From Chloranthus sessilifolius (taxonomy: Eukaryota > Streptophyta > Magnoliopsida > Chloranthales > Chloranthaceae), in assembly GCA_021018995.1 (NCBI GenBank), contig CM037587.1:64623604-64687603 (forward strand): a DNA stretch of 64,000 nucleotides, read 5' to 3'. The position numbers and the translations under genes are program-made. Below the pieces are notes generated by a model that made no database searches, was not told the DNA's origin, and was given only the letters and a program-made list of their open reading frames with translations. Shown here piece after piece: positions 1-11,816 of this stretch (the first letter of the stretch is position 1; each line of letters begins with the position of its first letter).

Positions 1-2549
1 TCACCTACTCAAGTGGTTCCTAAGAAGTTTGACATCACTATTGTGCCCAATGAGCCTGGAGAATTAATTCCAACAAGGGAGGTCACTGGTTGGTGGGTCT
101 GCATTGACTACAGAAAATTGAACTCAAAGACTAAGAAGAACCTCTTTCCACTGCCCTTTATTGACCAGATTCTAGATAAGCTAGCAGGAAAAGCTTATTA
201 TTTTTTTTTTATGAATATTCTAGTTACAATCAGATCCCAATGTATCCACAAGATCAGGAGAAGACTACCTTTACTTGTCCATTTGGCACCTTTGCTTACA
301 GAAGGATTTCATTTGGACTGTGTAATATTCCTGCTACTTGTTAGAGATGCATGTATGCCATATTTTTTGACATGTTGGATAAGTTTTTAGATATTTTTAT
401 GGATAATTTTTTTATATATGGTGATGACTTTGATCAATGTTTGCATCATCTCTCCCTTATACTTCAAAGATGTGAGGAAACCAACCTAGTATTGAGCTGG
501 CAAAAGAGAAATTTCATGGTAACCCAAGGATTTATTCTAGGTCATGTGGTTTCCCAGAAGGAGATTGAGGTGGATAAAGTAAAAATTGATCTGATTTCAC
601 ATTTGCCTCCTCCAAAAACTGTCAAACAAGTCAGGTCTTTCTTAGGACATGTTGGATTCTATAGGAAATTCATCAAGGATTTTAGCAAAATTTCCAAACC
701 TCTATGCCACCTGCTATGTCAAGAGGTACCATTTGTGTTGACTGATGAATGCTTAACTACCTTTGAGGTTTTGAAACATTGCTTGACTTCTGCTCCTGTC
801 ATACAAGCTCTAGATCATTCTCTTCCTTTTGAACTGATGTGTGATTCTTCAGATTTTTCGATTGGTGTAGTTTTGGGACAGAGGAATGATAAACTACCCA
901 GTATAGCTTATTATGCTAGCAAGACATTGATTGATGCTCAGTTGAACTACACCACCACTGAGAAAGTGCTATTGGCAGTTGTCTTTGCCTTGGAAAAATT
1001 TAGACCTTACATTTTCGAGTCTAAAATTATTATTTTCACTGACCACTCATCCCTGAAGTACCTTTTGTGTAAAAAAGAGGCCAAGCAAAGGTTGATCAGA
1101 TGGATCCTCCTACTGCATGAGTTTGATCTTGAGATCATGGATAAAAAGGGTGTGGAGAATATAGTAGCAGACCACTTGTCTAGAATTTTGATTGATGATT
1201 GTGCTGAAATAACTATGAATGATTCGTTCCCTGATGAGCAACTTTTTATCATCAATGTGAGTGTACTCTGGTTTACTAACATTGTGAACTATCTTGCAGT
1301 TGGTAGGATTTCCCCACACTGGTCCAAGATGGACAAAGACTTATTTTTCTCTCAGATTAAATATTTTCTGTGGGAGGATCCTTACCTTTACAAGAGTTGT
1401 GCAGATCAGGTGGTGAGGAGATATGTTCTTGAAAATGAGTTCCGCATCATTCTTATAATATATCATGAGCATGCCTTTGGAGGTCATTTTAGTGGCAAGA
1501 AAACTGCTACAAAGGTGCTCCAATGTGGATTTTATTGACCATCTTTGTTCAAGGATGCAATGGAGCATTGCAAAGTCTGTGAGAGATGTAAACAGATGGA
1601 GAGCATATCCAAGAGAGACTCAATGCCATTACACCCCATCCTTCTGGTAGAATTGTTTGATATTTAGGAAATAGACTTCATGAGTCCATTTCCTCCTTCC
1701 TATTCATTCTTGTGGTTATAGATTATGTGTTCAAATGGGTAGAAGCCATTGCCATAAGAACCAATGACCACACAGTTATCCTCAAAATTTTAAAGGATAA
1801 TATTTTCTCTAGATTTGGCACTCCCAGAGCTATCATCAGTGATGGGGGGAGTCATTTCTACAACAGACACTTTGCAAGCTTGCTTAAAAAGTACTATGTT
1901 ACACAGAATAGCTACTCCATATCACCCACAAACCAATGGGCAAGTGGAGATTTCCAACAGAGAAATCAAGCATATTCTGGAGGAAATTATGAGGACTGAT
2001 AGGAAGGACTGGTCCCTGAAGTTGTAGGATGCTCTTTGGGCTTATAGGACTGCCTATAAGACCCCAATAAGGATGTCTCCTTTCAGATTGGTATATGGAA
2101 AAGCATATCATTTGCCGGTAGAGTTAGAGCATAGGGCCTACTGGGCCATCAAAGCATTAAATCTTGATCTCACTACTACTGGTATGCATAAGAAATTGCA
2201 GCTGTCGGAATTGGAGGAACTGAGATTGGATGGTCATGCCAACGCAAGATTTTACAAGGAAAAGGCCAAAACTTTCTATGACAAACATCTTCCTAGGAAG
2301 GAGTTGGTTGAAGGTAATAAGGTATGGCTTTTAAATTCAAAACTGATGTTTTTTCTAGGAAAGTTAAAATCTAGATGGGATGGACCTTACACTGTGCTGC
2401 ATGTATCCCCATCTGGAGTTGTGGAGATCATGAACCCCAAGGATGGAAGGGTCATGAAAGTAAATGGTCAAAGGCTAAAATTTTGTGTTAAAAATATAGT
2501 GGAGCCTGCTGAAATAATTAACCTTCAAGAACCTTCCAATTTTGAGTGA
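1..2549 (+). pseudogene. Athila pol remnant (RT, RNase H, integrase), left copy
   Basis: Order along the strand is reverse transcriptase (VCIDYRKLNSKT near 100-135, palm domain to about 600), the connection segment ([20 protein letters not shown], near 630-690), RNase H ([11 protein letters not shown] near 835, [15 protein letters not shown] near 1040-1085) and integrase (CCHC-like region near 1560, core with [10 protein letters not shown] near 1835-1870, C-terminal part to 2549). The N-terminal part of pol lies outside the window. It would copy and integrate the element inside a virus-like particle if whole, but it is broken in several places and is treated as a fossil. It matches the right copy at 9250-11816 closely. 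Confidence 0.9.
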
Positions 2550-4584
2550 TTTTCAGCATTGTAAACTTTGTAGCATAGTTGTCATTTACTATGTTTTTGT
2601 TGTTCTATTTTTTTTTTACTTTGCATAATTATGTAGTTTTTGTTTAGATTTTCACTCTGAATAATGTCTGAGAGGTGGTGGGTTCTATGATGCTTGTATG
2701 ACTAAGAAATGAGTTGGTGCTAAGGTGGATTTGTGATTTTTGTTGAATATGGACAGTACACATGTGAAGGGTAAGCATTGATGTAGAACTGAGACCTAAT
2801 GAGATGTTTGAGGAACCTCTCAAACCATTCATTCTTGGGTTATTTGTCCCTTCGAGGGGTTTCAGTTGTTCGACAGGTTGATGCTTGGAGTTTTCAACCT
2901 GTCGAAGTCGTATTTTTGGGTTTTAAAACCTTTATGAGATGGTTAAGCTAAGTGCATTAGTGTTAGTAGGATTAAAACAAATACAACAAAATTTCAACTT
3001 AGCAATTTTGAAAAAGGGAGATTTAAAATGTATAGTAGACTGTTTAATGTTAGGATCTTTTAAATTCAACACTTCCATGAAGGAGGTTATCAAGAAATTT
3101 TTATCATAATCAGTTTATAGTGAACTAGGAATGAGAGAAAAAGGGAAGAACATGCCTTATGAGTTAAAAGTAGACCATACCCAGTGAGATTTGGGCTTAT
3201 CAAAAAATTTTCTTTTGAAGACTGTTTTTGGCAATCTTTGTGCTCTAAGAATTAGCTGACTCAAATTTTTTCACTAGAAGTTGTGCACTCCAAGTTAAAA
3301 CAGCTTGACAGAACTCATGACACTAAAGACATGATGTAAGGCCTTCATTTGGACAATTTGAGCCTAAAAATCCTTACCCTTTGAACTGCCCTTTGCACAC
3401 ACAATTTGAACCTTGAAAATTCTTGTTTTCTTTGACAAAAACCCAGAATACTTGAACCTGAACCTCATTAGCTTAATTCAGCCTCACCCTCACTCTAAGA
3501 TTACATAAGGTAAAGGAGAAGATGATGAAGGACGAAGAGTTGGGTTTACAGTTTGGTGAATGGAAAAGAGAATACATTTGAAAATAGTTGTGTCATTTGA
3601 AAATAGCTGCATATTCATCCCATATATATATAAAAAAAAAGAGAAAATACAAAGAAAATCATACAAAAAGAAGAAAAACTGAAAATCAAATCAAAAAGAG
3701 AGAGAGAAGTAAAGAAAGTACTTCATTAGAGAATTTGAAAAGAAGAGAAGAAGCTGACCACTTTGGCTCTAAAAATTTAAAAAGAAGATGAAGTTGTGTT
3801 GAAATGAAGAAGATGAAGTTGTGCTGCAATGAAGAAGGTGAAGTCATGAATCATCTCCTCCCCTTACTGATTTCCCAATTTTGAATCCCTTTGGACCCTT
3901 TTATTCTATATAAACCTTACCCATAAGCCACATTACAACCCAATAAAAAGACCTCACTGATCTGAAGCTGATTGAGCTGTCATGTGGAGATGAGGAGCTA
4001 TCTAATATATGGGGGAATTACTTGAGGATGTCAAGGAATTAGAGAAAATACCTACGCTCATGCTTGCAGTCTTATTTGAGGTCTGTAACTGCTCTTGAGC
4101 TAGAGTAAAATTGAACACCTTTAAATTCATTTGTGAGAGTAGGCCTTTGAGAGAATTGGGTCTGAGATTAGATTTATTGGGGCACTGTTTGAACCTGATT
4201 CTCAAAATAATGGTACTGATTTGCACATACTACACTCTTGATGATTTCTAATTGGTTGTGATGAGTATGCATAAGGATTTAGGTATTAAACTGTTTACAT
4301 TTACTGTTTTAAGCAAGGTGTGAAATGAAGCTGAGTTTGTTGAAATCTAACTTATCACTATTTGCACTTGATTTAACTATATTCATAAGGAAGTTTGTGG
4401 GTAACTTCGCTGAAAACCCTCAGGAGACTTCACTCCTCCACTAGGGATTAGCTAGGGGTTTAAAAGGATTGATGCATATGCTAAATACATCTGTGCTCCC
4501 TACAAAAGTGGCATGTTCTATTTTGAATAATTATTTTTCATTTTACCTTTGCTCGAGGACTAGCAAAGATTAGGTTAGGAGGTG
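2550..4584 (+). other. Athila 3' noncoding region between pol and LTR
   Basis: About 2 kb without a believable ORF. It aligns by eye almost end to end with 11817-13855 and, more loosely, with 27400-28841 of family B. Landmarks are a purine-rich stretch near 3620-3840, CCCATAAGCCACATTACAA near 3920, a small hairpin at 4471-4491 and the purine-rich tract AGGTTAGGAGG just before the LTR, which is the likely polypurine tract. Athila elements commonly carry long noncoding or env-like sequence at this place. No env-like protein is visible here. Confidence 0.8.
4471..4491 (+). other. Small conserved hairpin upstream of polypurine tract
   Basis: GATGCA (4471-4476) faces TACATC (4486-4491) across a 9-base loop TATGCTAAA. 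The same position in the right copy (13742-13762) and in family B (28725-28745) has a stem of the same size and a loop of the same length, with compensatory changes in the stem. The function is unknown. It sits about 95 bp before the LTR, so it would be in the 3' part of the transcript. Confidence 0.5.
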
Positions 4585-6020
4585 TGTTATTCTCTAAAAA
4601 GTACCACTTTTTAGCTCCAAACCTGATCTTTGATGGACTTTTGAGCCAGTTAATAATGATTTTTAAGTATGTTTTATAGATAGCAGGAAAATAATAATTT
4701 AGTGTTGCAATCTCTCAATTTCGAGACAAGGAGAAGGAATCATGTGTGCAACTAATGAACACTAGAGTAATGAACAACTATAAACTAGAAGAACTTAAGC
4801 AGTGTAGAGGGCTGGAACAACCCCACGAGTGGTTTACATGCTGAACTCAACCTCTCGAGAGGTGTACATGCTACTGAGCAAGTGAAAGAGAAGTTGTGGA
4901 ATGGTTGTTTGAACTTGTCGAGAGGTTCCCTGAACCTGTCGAGTAGTTGTTGAAGCTACTCTGAACGTCTTGAGCAATTAGAAGACAACAGCCATCTTCT
5001 CGAGTTTCAATCAGCAACCTCTCGAGTTCTTCCTCAGAGGATAAGTATATAATGGCTTTTAATTGCAGAAGTGAACCTGTCGAGAGGTTTACTGAAGCAA
5101 ATGAAGAAGTCGAGCAGTCCAAACTAACCTATCGAGCTTAACTTTTAACCTATCCAGAGGTACAATTAACCTATCGAATTGATTACATTTGCAGCTAGAA
5201 CCTCTCGAATGGTGTTCTGAACCTCTCGAGGTGCTATTTCTAAGACTTTAACCTATTAACTAAGAGACTTGGGGCTTCAATGATTTGATGCACATGACCA
5301 GAGGCATGCTGACAGCTTTGGAGGGTACTTTTGGAACTTCATGAGCACAAAGGAGAACTACCCTAACTGCCTCACATGTGTTTAACTGATTCTAACAGAT
5401 TTGTGGGAGATTAGTGGAGGAAATGCAACCACCTCATGAGGTCTTCTAACAAAATTGATTCCCTCTTCTCTGATTGGCTAATCCATATCTCAGGGCAGAT
5501 ATGGATTGTTCTACCTTGCATTTGAGCTTGCAGCCAAATGAAGGATGGTTGCAGATCTATCCTCTGCTTTGTTGTCTGACAAATCAATTTCATAGTGAGA
5601 CTGATTCCAAGTTATTAATTCTCTACATTTGATTTGTATTTCACCAAAACTTTTGCTCTCTTCTTCAAATCTTTCTTTTGCTCACCTCTGGTTTAGTTTT
5701 AAATCTGTTTATAATTAGATTTAATTTCCTGTTGTTTTTAGTTTAAAGTGATAGCCAAACTCCTTCTCTCTTCCTGTTTTTCCTTGCTTTTAGGTTAGAA
5801 TAGGAATAGGTTTCAGAATCTATAGCAGATCTGGAGATTCACAAAATCTAGATCACATTTCCCTTTGGACTGATCCGTACTTACTTGAAAACTTGCTACA
5901 ATAGCCCTGTATCTTGCAGGCTATGTTTTTGTGCCAAAATTCATTCCACTTCATTTTATTTTCTGCTGTATTTTCTAGCCATTTTTACAATAAAAATTTG
6001 TAAGCGCAAATAATCCAACA
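4585..6020 (+). repeat. Family A LTR shared by the two tandem copies
   Basis: Begins TGTTATTCTC after a purine-rich tract and ends CCAACA just before the PBS at 6027. It is 3' LTR of the left copy and 5' LTR of the right copy. U3 (about 4800-5230) carries a cluster of near-palindromic AACCTNTCGAG motifs. ATTGGCTA, an inverted CCAAT box, is near 5470. It is shorter (about 1.4 kb) than the partner LTR at 13856-15859 (about 2.0 kb), so LTR dating from this pair needs care. Confidence 0.88.
5519..5540 (+). other. Leader hairpin 3 (family A, left LTR)
   Basis: CATTTG (5519-5524) pairs perfectly with CAAATG (5535-5540) around the loop AGCTTGCAGC. The counterpart in family B (25237-25258) has CATCTG with CAGATG, a compensatory difference at one pair, and nearly the same loop. 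Confidence 0.5.
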
Positions 6021-6026
6021 AGTTTT

Positions 6027-6044
6027 TGGCGCCGCTGTCCGGGA
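6027..6044 (+). promoter_or_regulatory. Primer binding site, tRNA-Asp type
   Basis: TGGCGCCGCTGTCCGGGA lies six bases after the LTR end. It resembles the complement of the plant tRNA-Asp 3' end (TGGCGCCGTTGCCGGGGA), the usual primer of Athila and Tat elements. It marks the start of the internal region of the right copy. Confidence 0.85.
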
Positions 6045-6355
6045 TCTGTAGATCTAAGTTTAGTAAATTTGAGTTTTAGTTAGAATTTTTGTTTCTGTAG
6101 TTGTAGTATTTGAATTAATGTTGTTGTAGTTTTGTAGTCTATTGAATTTGATTCCAGGACTAAAGTTGTAGCTAGGAGAGAAGTTCATAACCTGCAACTT
6201 GAGCACATCTGGCTTGAGTTTGCAGTTCCTTCTCCTTTGTTTCCATTTTCATTTCTGTAATTCTTTAAATCCAGCAATTTAGTTGTGCTTGTCTTTATTT
6301 TTGTTTTTATTCCTGCTATAATTTTTCTGTGTTGTTGTGTTTTGTTGGCTGAAAA
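6045..6355 (+). other. Untranslated leader before Athila gag
   Basis: T-rich stretch with no ORF of note, between PBS and gag. Long T-rich leaders at this place also occur in family B (25704-26280). Confidence 0.6.
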
Positions 6356-7800
6356 TTGTTTTGTTGTGTGTGTATGCTTGGTAGAAGATCCCTCAACCCC
6401 GAGATTATCCTTTTAGATCATGAAGTTGAGAGGATCCTTAGACCTAGGCATCCCCCACACACATCTATTGTTAATGACCTAGCTATGAATGGTGAGCAAC
6501 AAAGAACATTGAAGGAATACTATGCACTAGGGGTATATTCACCCCCTTCTACATTCAATTTCCTGTAGTGGAAGGAAATTATGAAATCAAATATTCAATC
6601 TTCCAAATGTCCATGGGCTGAGTAAGGAAGACCCATCCAAACACAGATGAGTTCCTTGCTTTGTGTAATTGTTGGTTTAGGAGCAAAAGCCACTAAATAA
6701 AGACTTTTTCCTTTTTCACTAAAGGACAAAGCTAGAACTTGGCTCTCCATGCTCCCAGCAAATTGCATACAATCCTGGATTGATCTCCAATGTCAATTCT
6801 TAGCTAAATTTTTTTCTATGTCTAAAACAAGTCAATTGAGGAAGAGCATAATTTCCTTTGCTCAATTCTCAACTGAGGATTTCCATCTGGCATGGGAGAG
6901 GATTAAGGAAGTGTTGAGGCACTGCCCACACCATCAAATTCCTCAGTGGCAACTTGTCTAAAGCTTCTACCAAGGAATTGATCCTAAGAGCTGGGACATG
7001 GTGGATGCCTCATGTGGATGTACCTATCTCTACAAGAATGCTGACGAGGCTTGGGAGCATTTTGATATAATCAGTGAAAATTCCATGCAGTAAGAGTCTC
7101 TATCTCGCAATGACATTGAGACTCCAGCTAAAATGATAATGGAAGCCACCTCTAGAGGAAGGATGCATGAGGTCAATGTGTCCAATGACTTGGCATGAAA
7201 GGTGGATAGTTTGAGCCTAAAATTTAATAAGATGATGAGTGTGTTACAGCCTAGAATGGTTGCACAAATTAAGGAGGCATGTCTGATATGCTAATCACCA
7301 TCACACTCATTGGTGGACTATCCATCAGTTGGTCAGTACCTAGAGCTAGTCATGGAGCATGTTAATGCTGCTTAATCCTATGGGTAGCAATAGTATGCTG
7401 GGTATCCATGGAGAAACCACCCCAATTTGAGGTGGAGGTAAGACAGTTTTTAACCCCAGTAGCAACAGGCAATGCCTTACAGACCTGCTCAGCCATACTA
7501 GTAGATTTTTTTTTCATGGCCTCAGTATCAACAGCCAATGGCACAATCTAGTCATCAAAATTTACCAGCCCCACCACCTGCTAGAGCATCCTTATTTGAA
7601 GAGCAGCTTCTGTCCTCAATACAAAACCTGAGCTCTCTGTCCCAAACTATAAATTCTCATGATCGAAGCATTAAAAAGATAGAGGACCATCTTGGTCAGT
7701 TATCTAATACTTTGACTAGGAGGAAAGAGGGTTGACTGCCAAGTCAGCCAATCAACAAATTTAAAGCTCAATATATGGTGGGTGAGTCTTCTTCAACTCT
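6356..7800 (+). pseudogene. Athila gag remnant
   Basis: The translation matches the Athila capsid region: RTLKEYYALGVYSPP near 6510, AWERIKEVLRHCPHHQIPQW near 6890, then MVDASCG near 7000, a degraded zinc-knuckle region near 7280, and the C-terminal segment SIQNLSSLSQTINSHDRSIK (near 7620-7680) of coiled-coil character. Gag forms the particle that packages element RNA. The copy is broken at several points. The same domains are seen more clearly in the family C gag at 58307-59722. Confidence 0.85.
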
Positions 7801-8931
7801 TGAAGAAGCTGAACTTTGAGAAGTGGCAGGTTGGTGGATAACAAAATTGATGTTGAGACCACTAAGAATGCAGAACAAGAAAAACCAGTCCATGACAGTA
7901 TGCAAAATGAGGAGCATGTGAAAAATAAAGGGGCTGCTGATGAGTCCCAACAAAAAAATAAAAATAAAAACAAAAAAATAAAGGGGCTGTAGATGAGAGA
8001 CCAGTACCTCATCTGCCATTTCCTCATGCCCTTCTAGTAACTTCTCCTTTCAATAAGGGAAATGCTAAAGTACAAGAAATGATGCATACCTTTAAACAGG
8101 TAAAGATTAATTTACCTTTACTTGATGCCATAAAGCAAGTTTCAGCCTATGCAAAATTTTTAAAGGATTTGTGCACCCATAAAAGACAGTCTAGGATTCA
8201 TCTATCCAGGAAAGTCTTTTCTGTTGAGAAAGTAAACCAGATTTTGTCTATTGCAACCCTATCTAAACTCCAAGATCCTAGAGTTCCCAGAATTCTCTGT
8301 ATTATTGGGGATCATACCATTGAGAAAGCTCTGTTAGATTTGGGAGCCAGTGTTAACTTACTTCTATATTCTGTGTATGAGAAGTTAAGTTTGGGGGAGT
8401 TAAAGCCCACACATGTTGTTCTACAACTGACTGACAGATCTAAGAGGAGACCTGTGGGCATTATTGAGGATTTACTGGTTGGAGCCTAGTAAGTGCACTA
8501 CCTCTATCCCTGTGATTTTGGATAGACCATTCTTGGCCACTGCTAATGCTTGCATCTAGTTTAGGTCTGGGGTGATGGAGGTATCTTTTGGAAACATAAA
8601 AGTAAAGCTCAATGTCTATAATGCAGTAAATCAACCTCACTTTGAGAGTGAGGACTGTTTCATGATTGATTTGCTTGATGAGCTTGTTGAGGAGACCATA
8701 CCCAAGTTGCTTAATTGGGATGATGTTCTTGATGTTTTTGAGGAGATTTTGACTGTGGCAGTTGAAGGGGAGGCCCCCACACATTTGATTGAAGAGGTGA
8801 AAACCTCTAATTCTTCAGTGGAGCCAGCAAGACACTCTCATTGGAAACCTGCTATGCTATCTCTTCCCTCACCTTCTAAGGCACCTTTGTTGCCTTCACT
8901 CATCAGTCCACCTGATTTGAAATTTAAATAG
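7801..8931 (+). pseudogene. Athila aspartic protease region remnant
   Basis: The stretch 8079-8489 encodes YAKFLKDLCTHKR, a conserved Athila segment before the protease, then ALLDLGASVNLLLYSVYEKL, where DLGAS is the protease active-site motif in the form usual for Athila. It continues with LGELKPTHVVLQLTDRSKRR. From 8572 to 8931 follows the linker to RT (MEVSFGNIKVKLN, then acidic residues). This enzyme would cut the Gag-Pol polyprotein. It is broken. A minus-strand homologue is at 21302-22298. Confidence 0.85.
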
Positions 8932-11816
8932 CTCTCAAAATCTCTCAAATATGGATTTTTCGGGCAGGATCGGAAATTGCTTGTGATCATTTCTTCTTCC
9001 CTCACTATGGAACAAGAGAAAAAATTGCTTTGTGTGCTCAAGATGCATAGAAAAGCAATAGGATGAACTATTGCAGGTCTAAGGGGAATTAATCTAGCTG
9101 CGTGTATGCACAAGATTCACTTGGAAGAGCCAAACCCTCTAGGGAGATGCAGAGGAAGTTAAATCCTCACATGCAGGAAGTGGTGATGAAGGAGGTGGTC
9201 AAACTAATAGATGTTGGAGTACTCTGCCCAATTTCATATTTTGAATTGGTGTCACCAACTCAGGTGGTTCCTTAGAAGTCTGACATCACTTTTGGGCCCA
9301 AGGAGTCTAGAGAATTAATACCAACTAGGAAGGTCACTGGTTGGAGGGTGTCTGCATTGACTACAGAAAATTAAACTCGAAGACTAGGAAGGACCACTTC
9401 CCACTGCCCTTTATTGACCAGATTCTAGATAAGCTAGCAGGAAAGGTATATTATTGTTTTCTTGATGGATATTATGGTTACAATCAGATCCCTATATATC
9501 CACAAGATCTGGATAAGACTACCTTTAGTTGTCCAATTGGCACCTTTCCTTACAGAAGGATGCAATTTGGACTGTATAATGTTGCTGCTACTTTTCAGAG
9601 ATGCATGTATGTCATATTTTCTGACATGTTGGAAAAGTTTTTAAAAAATTTTATGGATGATTTTTTTGTATATGGTGATGACTTTGATCAATGTTTGCAT
9701 CATCTCTCCCTTGTACTTCGGAGATGTGAGGAACCAACCTCGTATTGAGCTGGGAAAAGAATAATTTCATGTTAACCCAAGGAATTGTTCTTGGTCATGT
9801 GGTTTCCCAAAAGGGGATTGAGGTGGATAAAGCAAAAATTGATCTGATTTCACATTTGCCTCCTCCAAAAATAGTCAAATAAGTCAGGTCTTTCTTAGGA
9901 CATGCTGGTTTCTATAGAAGATTCATCAAGGATTTTAGCAAAATTTTCAAACCTCTGTGCCACCTGCTGTGTCAAGAGGTACCATTTGCGTTCATTGATG
10001 AATACTTAATTGCCTTTGAGGTTTTGAAACATTGCTTGACTTCTGTTCCTATCATACGAGCTCCAGATTATTCTCTTCCTTTTGAGCTGATGTGTGATGC
10101 TTCGGATTTTGCAATTGGTGCAGTTTTGGGGCAGAGGAAAGATAAACTACCCAGTGTAGTTTATTATACCAGTGAGACATTGATTCACGCTCAGTTGAAC
10201 TACACCACCACTGAGAAAGAGCTGCTGGTAGTTGTCTTTGCCTTGAAAAAATTTAGACCTTATGTTTTAGGGTCTAAAATTACTGTTTTCACTGACCACT
10301 CAGCCCTAAAGTACCTTTTGTGTAAAAAAGAGGCCAAGCCAAGGTTGATCAGATGGTCCTCCTACTGCAGGAGTTTGATCTTGAGATCAAGGACAAAAAG
10401 AGTGTGGACAATGTAGCAGCAAACCACTTGTCTAGAATTTTGATTGTTGATTGTGCTGAAATACCTATGAATGATTCCTTCCCTGATGAGCAACTTTTTG
10501 CCATCAATGTGAGTGTACCCTGGTTTGCTAACATTGTGAACTATCTTGTAGTTGGTAGGATTCCCCCACACTGGTCCAAGATGGACAAAGACCTATTTTT
10601 CTCACAAATTAAATATTTTCTGTTGGAGGATCCTTACCTTTATAAGAGTTTTACAGATCAGGTGGTGAGGAAATGTGTTCCTGAAAATGAATTCCATAGC
10701 ATTCTTACAATGTGTTATGAATAGACAGACCTGTCGAGGTAATTTTAGTGATAAGAAAACTGCTGCAAAGGTTCTCCAATGTGGATTTTATTATCCATCT
10801 TTGTTCAAGGATGCAATGGATCATTGCAAAGCCTGTGAGAGATGTCAACAGTTGGGGAGCATATCCAAGAGAGACTCAATGCCATTACACCCCATCCTCG
10901 TGGTAGAATTGTTTGATATTTGAGGAATAGAGTTCATGGTTCCATTTCCTCCTACCTATGGGTTTAATTTAATTCTTGTGGCTGTGGATTATGTGTCCAA
11001 ATGGGTAGAAGCCATTGCCACAAGAACCGATGACCACACGGTTGTCCTCAAAATTTTAAAGGATAATATTTTCTCTAGATTTGGCACTCCCAGAGCTATC
11101 ATCAGTGATGGGGGGAGTCATTTCTGCAATAGACACTTTGCAAGCTTGCTTAAAATGTACTCTGTTACACATAGAATAGCTTCTCCATATCACCCACAAA
11201 CTAGTGGGCAAGCGGAGATTTTCAACAGAAAAATCAAGCATATTTTGGAGAAAGTTGTGAGGACTGACAGGAAGGACTGGTCCTTGAAGTTGCAGGATGC
11301 TCTTTGGGCTTATAGAACTGCCTATAAGACTCCAATAGGGATGTCTCCTTTCAGATTAGTATATGGAAAAGCATGTGATTTGCCAGTAGAGTTAGATCAT
11401 AGGGCCTATTGGGCCATCAAAGTATTAAATCTTAATCTCACTGCTACTGTTATGCATAGGAAATTGCAGCTGTCGGAATTGGAGGAACTGAGATTTGATG
11501 CTTTTGCCAATGCAAGAATTTATAAGGAAAAGACCAAAGCTTTCTATGACAAACATCTTCTTAGGAAGGAGTTGGTTGAAGGTATTAAGGTATGGCTTTT
11601 TAATTCAAAATTGATGTTTTTTCCAGGAAAGTTAAAATCCTAATAGGATGGACCTTACACTGTGCTGCATGTATCCCCATCTGGAGCTGTTGAAATCATG
11701 AACCCCAAGGATGGAAGGACCATGAAAGTAAATGGTTAAAGTCTGAAAATTTGTGTTAAAAATACAGTGGAGCCTGCTGAAACCATTAACCTTCAAGAAC
11801 CTTCCAATTTTAAGTG
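8932..11816 (+). pseudogene. Athila pol remnant (RT, RNase H, integrase), right copy
   Basis: RT from about 9100 with VCIDYRKLNSKTRKDHFPLP (near 9345-9410), GTFPYRRMQFGL and the catalytic FMDDFFVYGDDF (near 9650). The connection region follows at 9780-10000. RNase H shows LMCDASDFAIGAVLGQRKDK near 10090 and [19 protein letters not shown] near 10290. Integrase from about 10740 has ACERCQQ near 10830, [10 protein letters not shown] near 10985, [11 protein letters not shown] near 11095 and HPQTSGQAE near 11190, the D-D-E core, with the C-terminal domain to about 11816. It is broken in several places. Much of the integrase still reads open (10936-11643), so decay is not extreme. Confidence 0.9.

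Noticed and set aside
3588-3791. Lys/Glu-rich small ORF
   Set aside because: Falls in the purine-rich 3' noncoding tract; composition explains it and the second copy does not keep it.
6027-6044. Possible tRNA gene fragments near LTR ends (also 25687, 45463, 55865)
   Set aside because: These are primer binding sites of 13-18 bases complementary to tRNA 3' ends; no cloverleaf surrounds them.
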